This document shows, one piece after another, positions 23,324 to 34,028 of a DNA stretch of 64,000 nt. The position numbers and the translations under genes are program-made. This stretch comes from Camillea tinctor (lineage: Eukaryota; Ascomycota; Sordariomycetes; Xylariales; Xylariaceae). The DNA lies in the NCBI GenBank assembly GCA_022578605.1, contig MU394120.1, forward strand, positions 1 through 64,000, written 5' to 3'. Position 1 is the first letter of the stretch. The number at the start of each line of letters is the position of its first letter. The notes below the pieces were generated by a model that worked only from the letters and a program-made list of their open reading frames with translations, searched no databases and had not been told where the DNA came from.

Positions 23324-24349
23324 TCAGCTTGCATTAGGAATGTCGTTATTTGCACATTCCTCCCAACGGGCCTTAGCATCGATATCTTCTTTGACTACTC
23401 GCTGCTTCCATTCATCCCAGACCGGACTCTTCGGAAGAAGTCCAACTGCTTCAGCCCAGTCTCCATCCTGGTAACGACGCAGAAGTTCAGCGTATACATG
23501 TGTTCTGGTTTGGACAGATGTGTCTGAATCGTGAAGGAGTTTTGATTTCGTCACATGAGCGTGTAAACGCAGGCCTACCCAGGTGTTCAATTGACCTCCA
23601 ACAAGATAAGCGATGAAGATTATTTGATCTAATGTAGTGCCATTTGGTATCGTACAGAAGGCAAAGGCCAGCAAGAGAAAGGTGCCTATGTGGGCCATCA
23701 TGAAGAAATGCTCCAAATAGCGTCCCCAGGTCCCACTTCGATAATACAAGCCCGTCCCTGTCCATCGAAGGACATCCTTTCGACATCCTTCTATAATGAG
23801 CGCTGAGTTCCGCCGACCTAAAAATATTGCTGCGTCGGTCTTATCAGGAGAGGAAGGGTTGGTCTTCGCCGGAACAAATGATAGAAAGTCAAGTACACGG
23901 AGATAAACCGACCATAAAGCAAAAGCAATGAGGTTGGATTTTCCGATCCACGTGCTAGATGTGTTGTAAACCGATACAGCAAGAAGGACGGCAAATAGGG
24001 TCCACGATAATGCTACTAGGAGCCAACATAGTCTGGACGCTTGTGGGATCGGTGTACCAATTCTATAGATTCTGACAGTTCCATCTGCGAGGAGATTACG
24101 GTAGGTGATCATTTGTGCAACTCGAATATTGCGTAGGGGCGCGACTTTCTGTCCATATGGGCTGATGTATTCTCTATCTTGGGTGTCAATGAACATCGAA
24201 TAGTCGCGCAGGTAAACCTGCAGCCCCGAAACAGGAGCCAGTGACAGTATATCTAGCAGTCGCCTTCGAGCACAACGAAATCCGAGTTCTTCGTCCCCGC
24301 TAAGCAGGGCGAGGAGTGCCCCCAGTGGGAAGCTGCCTTGTCGAGACAT
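23324..24349 (-). CDS. Four-TM membrane protein of unknown function
   Basis: A single exon of 341 residues from the ATG at 24349. Not recognised. The first 100 residues are soluble and contain DYSMFIDTQDREYISPYGQ. Two membrane segments follow (about 107-130 and 140-160), then a soluble loop of about 55 residues, then a second pair (about 220-240 and 247-265). The C-terminal tail of about 75 residues is charged and contains YAELLRRYQDGDWAEA. There is no signal peptide. It lies 472 bp from the C14 caspase-like gene in the same orientation, so it may belong with that group, but only position suggests this. Confidence 0.75.
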   Translation of the reverse strand: MSRQGSFPLGALLALLSGDEELGFRCARRRLLDILSLAPVSGLQVYLRDYSMFIDTQDREYISPYGQKVAPLRNIRVAQMITYRNLLADGTVRIYRIGTPIPQASRLCWLLVALSWTLFAVLLAVSVYNTSSTWIGKSNLIAFALWSVYLRVLDFLSFVPAKTNPSSPDKTDAAIFLGRRNSALIIEGCRKDVLRWTGTGLYYRSGTWGRYLEHFFMMAHIGTFLLLAFAFCTIPNGTTLDQIIFIAYLVGGQLNTWVGLRLHAHVTKSKLLHDSDTSVQTRTHVYAELLRRYQDGDWAEAVGLLPKSPVWDEWKQRVVKEDIDAKARWEECANNDIPNAS

Positions 24350-24821
24350 TTTCAAGGGTATTACAATATCGATATGTATGTCGAATCTATGGCGTAGAAT
24401 GGTTTTTCTTGTGAATAATCTAAGCAGGAGATGCGCTACATTTTAAATAGAACGAAATATCTCCCTTTTTGCTGGAGAGTGAAATTTTACCATTGCGAGG
24501 TGCATGACACAGACCCAGGTAGCTAATCACATTACTATCGGTCTTTATATCTTAAAACGAGCTCTTTTTTTCTAAGGGATACGAATTACTATGTAGCACC
24601 TACTATTACATACCAGGACTCTTAAAATTCACGTTGCCGTGCGTGCAAGTGAGACGTTGGTGTGAAAACTTAGGTAGGTAATTGTCACGAGGGACCAAGC
24701 GAGTGCTTAGGGAATCAATACGTTGTTGTGCGAGGAACCTAGACTACAATTATATAGATGTCATGATTATCTATATACAAGAACTTTCTTTATTCTTCCC
24801 TAACCTCTGATATATACCCTG
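24350..24821. other. Intergenic between membrane protein and C14 gene
   Basis: 472 bp with no gene. It should hold the promoter of the membrane-protein gene; no clear TATA box. Confidence 0.5.
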
Positions 24822-26905
24822 TTAGTTGGACGTCCGAGAAATGCATGTTTCAAACTCTTTTGTTGCCCAAAGTCCAATTTCATCATCCACATCTCCTCGG
24901 AATAAATCTTCAAGTGGATTAGTTCCCCTACTAACTTGTTTCCGACTTCCATGCCCAATACCCAGGTCCCCATCTATATTACCCTGTTGCATAAAACCGA
25001 AATCGAGCGGCTTGGTGGAGACAATACACTTAAATATATCCACGACCGGCTCTGTCGCGAGAGGAGCATCTCTCATTGTGATTTTCATGAATGGAGGATT
25101 AGGGATGGCACTGTTGGGTTCAATGAGGCCACAGAATGCGCCAACACCAGGGTATACTTGTTTAATACCGTATAATGGCCGCAGGTTGACGACGACTAAG
25201 TACAGCGCTTTCTTTGTCTTATTCTCAAATCGAAAGGTAAACACCTCCCCAGGAGAAACAGTGATCCGCCCTGTAGTGGTAGCTGTTTATCCAGTCAGAA
25301 ACGAATTGTAAAGTGACTAGAAATGGGGAAAGGAAAGGATATCTATTGAGTGGAAGACATACGCCGCGAATCAATGCCAAAGTCAAAGACGAGAGGGCAC
25401 TCGCTATGAGACAAGCCTTTGAGCTTGGAATATCGTTCAAAACTTTCAATGCCCACAAATAGAGAGATGGGCCTTAAAAATGTTGGAAGATTGGGAATTG
25501 GCTTGTCATCCCAGTCTCTCAAGACAAACCCCTGATTATTTTCAATGATGTGAACTTGGAAAGAAGGGCGGGATTGGTCGCAAGACACGAAAGCACAGTT
25601 GAACTCCTTGGCCATCTGGATGATATTATCGGGTCGCGGAGAGTTTGAGCGCCATCTTAGCAACACAAGGTTCTTTTCGGACCGCTCGTGTAGAATGGCG
25701 ATATCGCCTGGCCTAGGATGCACCGAGTTAACATTACTTTGTATGTCAACTAGAGACTTCGTAGGCTCAGTCGACCTTACTACCACCATCGCTATATAGG
25801 TAGAATCGTTAAAATCTACCGTGTACCAGGGATAAACGCGATATTTGTCGCCTGGCTCCACCGAATGTTGTTCTCCAGCCCCAATATATAGATAAGGCTT
25901 GCCACCGTAGGTCTCTGTCATTAGCTGAATGGAACTCACATCCTTGGTGATGCGGCTGCTTAAAAAACACCGCATTTGGTTTCCTGAGAAGACCGGGTTT
26001 TGATTATCTCGCCGTGATAGTAGGGTACCTCTCAAGCGGCGATACAACATCCCATGCGTTGGCAAGTTGGATTCTGCACTTTTCAGCGCTTCCAATAGTT
26101 CAAACGATAGAAGCCCATGCTGGCCTTTTTCCCCAGCTAGTTGATGAGCTTCGCAGGCAGCAATTAGCTCGTATCTGCCAGGTTCATTTAGCCAGTTCAT
26201 CGCTTGTCCATGGTTACCCTCGCTTTCTTTCTTAGGGCAGATGAGGTCCAAGACGGAATTGTTGATCGGTGGAAGTTTCCTATCTGTCCAATATTCATCT
26301 AGGCCTCGGAAGATGATATCGTCCTCATCATCATCACGCGTTGCGCCTCCTGAGTGACAGCAATCAAGGATAATTGTCACAAGCAAGCCCTTTTTGGACA
26401 TCATATATAGCAGCGTGCCTAGTTCTAGGTCTCGGATAACCATGCCTCCACTTCGAGCATCACATGGCACCAGACATTCATCCCAAGCGTCCCCACTACC
26501 CTTGTGTTCGGGCCAGACTGTTTGCGACCTAGCCCCATGACCTGAGTAATGAATGTAAATGGGAGTTCCTTCCGGTGACTGAAGTAGATTATTTAGGGCT
26601 AATCGAATGTTCTTGCCGGTAGGTCTGTTGCTCGCCTTTTTAACAGGCCTAGTTGGTCCTGCTGAAGCTTGGCTAGGTAGCGTAGTGGATATGAGCTTGG
26701 TGATGCATTCAGGAGGTACCTTTAGGACTTTTACTAAATATTCTTCTATTTCTGTTACGTCCGCAACACAGCCGGTCAGGTTTTTAATTTCAAATGGTCG
26801 ACCTCCTGAGTTCAATATCTGTGCTCCTGGCTCGTAAAAGTCGATTCCTATCAACAGGACCAGTGGGGGAGGGGTCGTAGCAGCAGAACTTTGAGTACTG
26901 GTCAT
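24822..26905 (-). CDS. Metacaspase-like C14 caspase-domain protein with long C-terminal region
   Basis: The model is complement(join(24822..25282,25363..26905)), 667 residues. The 80-bp intron (GTATGT ... ACAG) joins DSR to PTTTGRITVSPGEVF. The caspase-fold domain covers about 14-320: LLIGIDFYEPGAQIL opens it, the catalytic His is His123 in HYSGHGAR, and the catalytic Cys is Cys183 in LDCCHSGG, so the dyad is intact. An acidic DDDEDD stretch follows the Cys. The remaining roughly 340 residues look beta-rich and match nothing I know. C14 proteases of this type cleave after Arg or Lys and act in fungal stress and cell death; activity here is inferred from the dyad. The gene is divergent from the LRAT-like gene at 27609 and lies near a TPR-CHAT gene, a second caspase-fold protein. 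Confidence 0.88.
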
Positions 26906-27608
26906 AGTTGGATATCACCCTTGGGGTGTTTTCTTATATATCAGAGTATGCAGAAAAACGATGAACAGATATGTGAGAGTGTACTAATATGCCCACGACG
27001 ACCGCCAGGATCCTCAGTGACATATCTATTTCGTCAGGACAAGCAGAATCACATATACGCTCTACCCCAAGCCACGGTAGGAAGGATATCTTCGTATCTA
27101 CGCCACACATATGCCACTAAAGCAAGGAAGAAATTACCCTTCGAATCTATTCATACAAACCTTAGTCAAGTGTGAATCCTGTCGTCAAGTGCGTCGTCAC
27201 AAAGCCGCCCACCAATCGTTGCCAGCCACAAATCCCTTCCAGGACAAAGAAAATCCAATTGTGAAACCATGGGTACAAGCTAAATATGCACCATATGTCT
27301 AAAATGGTATACCGAGCTATTCATGACTTGATTACACCCATACATACATTCAGCTGTATGCGCCGATCGTCAGTCGAAAATTGGCGCATATCGTGTTATT
27401 TGGTTCTCACCAACGAGACATAACAGATTGAATGAATGACGATACTATAGAAACTTTTATAACATCGTAGACTTGGAAAGGCGACTGTAGAATTATTTAT
27501 TCAACAGTGTTTCCTTCTCATTTATCAAGTGTCTATGATTTACCATCTCAGTCTTATTCGTTAACAGCCCGCTTCCTTCTGTTATAGCAAAGACCCCTGT
27601 ATTCAACA
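26906..27608. promoter_or_regulatory. Divergent promoter region, C14 and LRAT-like genes
   Basis: 703 bp between two divergent start codons and no gene seen. Co-regulation of the caspase-like and LRAT-like genes is possible from this layout. Confidence 0.45.
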
Positions 27609-28604
27609 ATGGGTCGCAAAGTTCGTATTTTGCAGATGCCACTCCAGCCTCTGCGTAATACCAACATTAGGAATCCCGTCCTATCTCATTGGGCTCTTCT
27701 GGTATGCGTTAGCAAAATATTTTCCCTAGTCATCTTACCTAGCTACCTTGGGAGCACAACCAACCTAACAGCATGGATAGATTGGACAGAACGATATTCT
27801 TCTCGAGATCTTCCCAAAGGAGGGGCCGAATGCTTTAATGCCTCTGAACGAACTTCGGATTTCGTGGTCGGTGAACCTCAAAGCTCGGAAAGCCGAATTT
27901 AAATTCGGGATTTTTCCTCAGTCTGATACAGACAAGTCAGACGAAGATATAATCAAAGAAGGTGAGATTATTCAGCACAGAATAATAGTATAGAAAGTTG
28001 GAGATTAAGCAACCATGGACTGTCACTGACTAAACTCTGTCTTCCCACCCACCAAGCGAACACAATTATTCGCCGCAACCCGTACTACAACCTCGTTGGG
28101 TATAACTGTCAGAGTTTCGTAAATGACCTTTCCGAAGCTATCGCGATTAAGAATTTCGCAACCGAGCTCAAAAAGGGCCTCAGGCGATGGGTCTGGTGGG
28201 CCAAGCCGATCTTGTACCGTGGTGACGACGGCACGGAGTTAATCGATCCGGCGCAGGAGGCCGCAGCTGAACTCGAGTTTCTGATCGAGCATGGCAAAAG
28301 TCTTCAGCCTATCGAGGGGACTACTGAGAAGGTGGAATATAAGGTGCCAGATATTAGTCTGGATATTCAAGTATCCAACGAATCCATGGAGCTCAAACCA
28401 TTCTCGCCTAAGGATCAGGGGTATCTCATAATTGAGCAGGGGGACGATCTAGTTTCAGGAGGAGACGGGTTGGTATATGGCTTGACTGAAGACCCAGCGT
28501 ATAAGTTGGCCGATATTCCTGTGCCAGTCAATCCAAGACATATGCTTTCTGATCAGGCGGCCAAACTTGAAGTCGCGGAGGCGCTCGTAGGAGAGGAGAA
28601 ATAG
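27609..28604 (+). CDS. LRAT/NlpC-P60-like (permuted papain fold) protein
   Basis: The model is join(27609..27701,27781..27961,28057..28604), 273 residues. Exon 1 ends in SHWALL. Joining to exon 2 gives HWALLIGQNDILLEIFPKEG. Exon 3 supplies NPYYNLVGYNCQSFVNDL. This order, His (His27) in an HWAL strand and then Cys (Cys109) in an N-C-x-x-F-V helix, is the layout of LRAT, PPPDE and related permuted papain-like enzymes (thiol acyltransferases or peptidases). The C-terminal 130 residues are acidic, rich in E, D and P, and probably flexible. The introns are 79 bp (CTAAC branch, ATAG acceptor) and 95 bp (CTGACTAAAC branch, AAG acceptor). The splice sites are my choice to keep the conserved blocks in frame. 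Exact family and substrate are unknown. Confidence 0.7.
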
Positions 28605-29212
28605 GCTAGCTCAATGTAGATAGCGTTTCATAGACCATGATCCACGATAAGTCCATTGTGAGTATAACCAAGGTACATGTTAGTACCCAACAATACTTCT
28701 TATAAATTGATATTAAAATCGAGTTCCAAAGCACTATACCAAAGAAATAGACACGCTACTTAAACAGCTCACGCGAGGCCATTAATGGACATTTACAACA
28801 TATCCAGCTAGCCTCTCGACTTGAAACCCTGTTACTTTCTAGCTTCTACTTACTACATCACTTCTACATCGTCGATCAACTACAGATTACAAAGCTAAGG
28901 TCATTATTGTGACATGTCTGCAAAGTATGCTTCCTAGCGGAGTTTGGCTTACAGCCGGAAGCCCCCCAAACGGTAGTCCGGAGAGCTTGGCTTCTCAATG
29001 GTCAGATATGTGAGTACCCACTCAACCATATGACCCTATATAGCCTCCTATGTGTATATACGGGATTCGCATGCCTACTAGACTCTACATTGGATTAATA
29101 AAATTTATCCCACCCTCAAACACACATCTCATTTCAACACACAAGCCAACCGATCATTTGTAGTAAACCGCCTTGCCCATTATCTTAGCAAAAGGAATTT
29201 GTACCCAGTAGA
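28605..29212. promoter_or_regulatory. Upstream region of the TPR-CHAT gene
   Basis: 608 bp with no gene seen. Short upstream ATGs exist, but no conserved leader frame was recognised. Confidence 0.4.
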
Positions 29213-31996
29213 ATGGCCAAGGTTCCGCAAGCCAAGTTCACATCTATTCAAAACCCGGAAAATCAACTAGACCTTTCCGCCAAGCGAATTGGCTGGCCTC
29301 AAGAATTGCAGCTGCATTCTGGGATATCTAAAGATGCTGAGTCTGTCTTGATAGAACACCTAGAACGGTACAAAGAAACTGGTGATGGGACGGCTGTGGC
29401 CTGGATGATTGAGATGGCACATGCAGATGACCTAGAGAAATGGACCACGGATGCACAGGTTCTTGGCTGCAAAAGAGTTCTCAGTGAGCTCTTGCGCAGA
29501 CACTATGAGCTATATGGCGATATCAACGATCTAAATCAGGGGTTGAATCTAGCAGAACAAGTGAATGCCGTACTGCCAGATGACTTCGGAAACCTAGCAG
29601 TTTTGGGCGCACTGCTGAAGCGCCGGTACGAGGCGTTTGGGGACAGAGATGACCTAACGAAGGCAATTGAATGTTTTGAAAATATATTCAGCCACGGAAA
29701 AGGGGAAAATCGGATCTCCGCGGCAATGGATCTAAGTTACTGCCTGTTAGCTCGGTTTGAACGAGAAGGAAGATCAGAAGACATTGTGACTGGCATCAAA
29801 TTGGCAACTGGTGCGTTCAACGCAACGAGACACAGCCATCCACCCTTATCGCAGCGTCTCCTAGCATCACGGCTCAACACACTTAGTATGCTATGGGGTC
29901 GTCATTATGAATGCACAGGAGATGTGACTGCCCTAGATAATGCGGGTGGGTACGGGCAAGACTGTTTAAAAGCCGATCCGAATCATCCCCAAGTTTACAT
30001 GCATCTTGCATACATGGCCACTTTGTGGGCATTTAGATATTGTTGCGAGCAAAATGAGAGATGGCTAGACATTGCCATTTGTATGAAAGAAAGAGCCATC
30101 AACGAAGCCCCTGTGAAGAGCCCGTTCTGTGCAGAATGGCAAGGAGAACTGTGCAAGCTGTTAGGATGGAAGTATCAAAAAACCCAGCAAGGTAGCCCTG
30201 GCCTTCTTGATAGAGCCATTATAGCCGGGAAGAGGGGCTTGAAGACTACCACATCTGGCTCTGTAGCGCAACTACGAGTCCTTCACAATTTAAGCGAGGT
30301 CCTTATGATGCGATATGGCAAGATGAACAGTAAACGCGACTGTAAACTTGCCATGGCTCTCTGGAAGCGGGTGTTGTTCAGTCGGTCATTTCCACCAGTG
30401 TACACGGTAAATGCGGCCGTTGAGGCGGTAGAGATCCTAAAGAAGCATCAGGAGTATAAGGCAGCGCTGAAAATAGCCCGGGGTGCAATCCCCATCCTTG
30501 GGAAGACTAGTCCTCTCTCCATTCAAGCGTTCGATCAGCAGCGGATTCTAGAACGATACGACGGTCTGGCGTCCGATGCAGCCGCGCTGACCCTGGAATG
30601 CCGGGGTGGCGAGGCCGCCTCAACGGCAGTATCTCTACTAGAACAAGGGCGCGGCATCCTTGCTGATCATCAGTATCACTCACGAAGCGATTTATCACTG
30701 CTGACTGAGAAATATCCCACAGAGGCTGATCGCTTCAAGGAGCTGATTAATTCCACAAACCGCCAAAAAGCGGAACGAGATCTGGACAAGCTCATTGACG
30801 AGATCCGGAAACTGCCAGGGTTTAAATACTTTCTAAGACCTCAAGCGCTTAGTGAGCTGTATAAGGTGGCCGAGGCGCGCAAACAAGCCGTAGTGATTGT
30901 CAACGTCTCCTTCCGATGCGACGCTCTCATTATACACGCTCATCAAACAAAGGTGATTCAGCTAAATACACTATCAAAAGCTGACATCGCTCGAAAAGCA
31001 CAGTCCTGGGTAATAGCGGATGCGATTGGTTGTAATCAAATCCTTCAGTGGTTGTGGGACAGCATTGCGAGTCCGATTCTCTCCGCCCTTGAAATGGATC
31101 ACCCCCCAGTCGAAGGTAATCCCTGGCCGCGAATCTGTTGGATTCCTACAGGCGCGTTATGCCGCTTGCCTCTTCACGCCGCTGGTTATCACAAAGGTTC
31201 AATGGACAATACTGTGCTGAACCGGGCTATCTCCTCGTACAGTGCAACGGGTAAGGCGTTAATCTATAGTCACCAGAACAAGGTAAGGGCGGCCGAACAA
31301 GTATGGGACGATCCTACAAGACGTGGTCTGTTGTCTGCCTTATTAGTTTCCATGCCCACAACTTCCAGGTTGCGAAGGCTTCCCGGAGCAGAGACGGAGA
31401 TTGCAGGGATACAGCATTTTCTCAACCAAATCCCTTCATTGACAGTAACTTCGCTGTCGATGCCAAGTAAGGAGGTCGTCATGGAAAGCCTTTCTCATTC
31501 GCATATCTTCCATTTTGCCGGCCATGGCGTGTTGGACAAACGTGACATCTCAAAGAGCGCTCTGATCATGTCGGATGAACACCTCACTGTCGCGGATTTG
31601 CTATCTCTCAAGCTTCATACCAGGCCACCACTTCTAGCCTATCTTTCTGCCTGCAGTACGGGTATAGATGGATCTAGTAGTCTATTTGACCAGGGCATGC
31701 ACCTTGTCGCAGCCTGCCAAGTTGCTGGGTTCCAAAATGTGATCGGAACCTTCTGGAAGGTGTGGGATCAGTTCTGCATCAAGATCGCCCTGGAGGTGTA
31801 TAAGAAACTATGCGAGCAGCCGGAAATGGCTCTATCGGAGGCACTGCATGTCGCTGTACGGAAAGGCCGCAATTTTGAGTTGAAAGATGAACCTACGATA
31901 ACCCCCCGGGATGGAGTTCCAGATATGGAACTGCCCAGGCTTGAAATCGAGGACCCCCGACACTGGGCGGCATATTTCATCGCTGGAGTCGACTAG
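29213..31996 (+). CDS. TPR-CHAT protein (caspase-fold, separase/HetF-related)
   Basis: A single exon of 927 residues. The first 500 or so residues are helical repeats with TPR-like features: repeated L-x-x-R-Y/H-x-x-x-G-D-x-x-D-L/I units such as RRHYELYGDINDL, KRRYEAFGDRDDL and GRHYECTGDVTAL. A linker follows, then the C-terminal CHAT domain (about 640-927). The catalytic pair is present: His771 in FHFAGHG and Cys814 in LSACSTG. CHAT domains share the caspase/separase fold. TPR-CHAT proteins act in bacterial defence (for example the peptidase partner of gRAMP/Cas7-11), but the role of fungal members is largely unknown. No RNA-guided partner or CRISPR array is present here. The neighbouring C14 and LRAT-like genes suggest a common process. 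Confidence 0.9.
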   Translation: MAKVPQAKFTSIQNPENQLDLSAKRIGWPQELQLHSGISKDAESVLIEHLERYKETGDGTAVAWMIEMAHADDLEKWTTDAQVLGCKRVLSELLRRHYELYGDINDLNQGLNLAEQVNAVLPDDFGNLAVLGALLKRRYEAFGDRDDLTKAIECFENIFSHGKGENRISAAMDLSYCLLARFEREGRSEDIVTGIKLATGAFNATRHSHPPLSQRLLASRLNTLSMLWGRHYECTGDVTALDNAGGYGQDCLKADPNHPQVYMHLAYMATLWAFRYCCEQNERWLDIAICMKERAINEAPVKSPFCAEWQGELCKLLGWKYQKTQQGSPGLLDRAIIAGKRGLKTTTSGSVAQLRVLHNLSEVLMMRYGKMNSKRDCKLAMALWKRVLFSRSFPPVYTVNAAVEAVEILKKHQEYKAALKIARGAIPILGKTSPLSIQAFDQQRILERYDGLASDAAALTLECRGGEAASTAVSLLEQGRGILADHQYHSRSDLSLLTEKYPTEADRFKELINSTNRQKAERDLDKLIDEIRKLPGFKYFLRPQALSELYKVAEARKQAVVIVNVSFRCDALIIHAHQTKVIQLNTLSKADIARKAQSWVIADAIGCNQILQWLWDSIASPILSALEMDHPPVEGNPWPRICWIPTGALCRLPLHAAGYHKGSMDNTVLNRAISSYSATGKALIYSHQNKVRAAEQVWDDPTRRGLLSALLVSMPTTSRLRRLPGAETEIAGIQHFLNQIPSLTVTSLSMPSKEVVMESLSHSHIFHFAGHGVLDKRDISKSALIMSDEHLTVADLLSLKLHTRPPLLAYLSACSTGIDGSSSLFDQGMHLVAACQVAGFQNVIGTFWKVWDQFCIKIALEVYKKLCEQPEMALSEALHVAVRKGRNFELKDEPTITPRDGVPDMELPRLEIEDPRHWAAYFIAGVD

Positions 31997-31999
31997 TAT

Positions 32000-32047
32000 C
32001 GCTAGCAAAAGCGTACGCAAATTGCCTTTTGGCGGTTAGCTTATATA
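32000..32047 (+). repeat. Dispersed ~45-bp palindromic motif, copy D
   Basis: GCTAGCAAAAGCGTACGC, then AAATTGCCTTTTGGCGG, then TTAGCTTATATA. It starts within a few bases of the TPR-CHAT stop codon. Confidence 0.55.
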
Positions 32048-32109
32048 TAGCATATTGGAACGACTGGTGGGCTAGTTAATAAGGTCCAGCTTGCAAGTAC
32101 CTGTATGTA

Positions 32110-32127
32110 TGTCACGATGCGAGCCCT
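32110..32127 (+). repeat. LTR-terminus-like 18-mer, copy 1
   Basis: TGTCACGATGCGAGCCCT occurs identically at 62097-62114. Starting with TGTCAC is typical of the 5' ends of fungal gypsy-type LTRs. The other end and a target duplication were not found. Confidence 0.4.
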
Positions 32128-33062
32128 CGGATGGAGAAAAACGTTGATGATGTTGCACAAGAAACCAAACTGCTCAAGTAACAGCGCAGAGCAGCGCGGT
32201 TTGATTACATATAAATAGCTCCTTTCTGTTTTCTAGGCCAAGTTCAGCTCTTCAATACCTCACATAACCTTGTAACCTCTCAACTTTGAAGCTTCGGAAA
32301 GGGTCTCTACTACATCACTATAGCTTGGACAAAGTTTAAGAAGTAATGGATGTATCACAAAATGAACCCTAACCAGTAGCGTGGCCTCATCTTCGTAACT
32401 GGGAAAGCCCTAAGGAAGATAACTCACTGGATAAGTTATGGAGATGACTAGTTGCAGATCAAAGTAAACATGGCAAAAACCCACGATACTACTCCTCCAG
32501 GGCCTGTAAAGAGTCCATGATTCGAGGGGGCTTGTCCAGTGGAGGAACCAGCACATCATCCTTAATCAATGATGAGCGCAATCTAGTAATTTCTAAGTTT
32601 TATAGATGAGTCGAGTCCGTAATTTGGACTCGCCACTTGCTTGGGACAGAAGGCGGTATTCCGGGGCTTGCGTCAAAGGATATGGACAAAGGGGACAATG
32701 CCGCTATCATCTATGCCTATACAGTGCCTATCATTCTAAGAGAAAGCAAGCGGAAGTCGAAAGTCGAGAAGCCAAAGGAAAGAATTTGAAGATGTAGTAG
32801 GGGCGTTGAAGATATTAGTTGAGAAATAAAAAGAAAACTGGCTAGGAAGTTACTTCATCGTTATAAGGAAGAGGGGGAAGGTTTGGGTTCAAAACTGAAG
32901 TCCAATATGGAAAATACAGATAAGAAGCTTCAAGAAGAATCTAGAAAGAGGGCATCTTAGGAAGAACAAGTCAACAAATAGAATACCACAATAAAGCTAC
33001 TAAAAAAAATGCAAAAATGCAACAGGAAGCGAACGCTAACTATGTTGCAGTGCCATATACCT

Positions 33063-33110
33063 TATGTATGAGCTAGTTGTCAAAAGGCAATTAGCATATG
33101 CTTTTGTCCG
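33063..33110 (-). repeat. Dispersed ~45-bp palindromic motif, copy C
   Basis: On the minus strand: GGACAAAAGCATATGCTAAT, then TGCCTTTTGACAA, then CTAGCTCATACATA. It is nearly the same as copy D, in opposite orientation. Confidence 0.55.
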
Positions 33111-34028
33111 TGAGAAACTTTCCTTTCAGGTATTATCAGTTCCTCGGTGAACGCTATATTCATAGCATAATGGATAGCGTTTCACTTCGCAAAAATGTTT
33201 ATGACGACCTTCTGGATTAAACATTTGAGTTAAAGTAGTGCAGGTTTCTAGTTTATAATATGATATTCTCACGAGAAATACATTATTCATAACTCAACAT
33301 AAAAATTAAGGGTGTTGTTCATAGCTTAATACGCTGTAAGTATACGTTTAGCAAACCAACTTATGGAAAATGACATCCATCCCATCGTGTCGTCCTCATC
33401 TTTTTGGGGGGGGAGGGGGGCGTCTACGTTCTATAGGCAACTCTATGTAGGGTTTTCGTAAACCTGTTTATCACTACCTTTTCCGTCAGCTCTCACTAGC
33501 AGCTATACGATATGGTTATATTATCATTCACACAAGGGAACATCGTGTGAATAAATGTCTATTCTCGATACTTTGAAGTACGTAACGTCCGACAGCTCAT
33601 TGGGGTGAGGAGACAAAGTCTAGCCCATCTTGGTGTTCCAGTCGAAGCTGGGGAACTTAACCGCAATATTTCCCGGGTAACCATTACTGGATACATCTCT
33701 ATTCCAACTTCTTAGCCGATACTTATAATCTAAACGCGTAAGCTTCTCATTGTGCCTGGGTGATAAAAAGTACCGGTTCCAGTTTCCGAATCTTCGCACA
33801 CGTAAAGGCTAACAGACGCGTCACCACAATCCGGCCGTCTGAATGCGCATCTATATTTTACCACGCCTAGCTATGAGGATGTAACGTGACTCCAATAGCC
33901 AATGTACAGTCCTGTATTTATAATAAGAGAGTATCAGCTATGACAGAAAAAAAGGATCCTACCAATAGTGAGAGAGGTGTAGTTTTGATGATAAGTCATA
34001 GCTGAATGATTGCCACTCCTGTATCAAA

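Larger units (their letters stand above)
31997..34028. other. Intergenic, about 2 kb with transposon-like relics
   Basis: No convincing gene. It contains two copies of the dispersed motif (32000-32047 and 33063-33110), an LTR-start-like 18-mer at 32110, a TATA-like element near 32210, and a G-rich run near 33405-33420. A Lys/Glu-rich frame at 32640-32800 could be a gene remnant but cannot be assigned. Confidence 0.5.

Noticed and set aside
29213..31996. A Craspase-like (gRAMP plus TPR-CHAT) RNA-guided system
   Set aside because: Only the TPR-CHAT half is present. There is no Cas7-11-like protein and no CRISPR-like array of regular repeats and spacers in the window, and the setting is a eukaryotic nuclear genome.
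32606..32900. Lys/Glu-rich frame as a gene
   Set aside because: It is interrupted by stops in all frames after 60 codons or less and has no recognisable family. At best it is an unassignable remnant.
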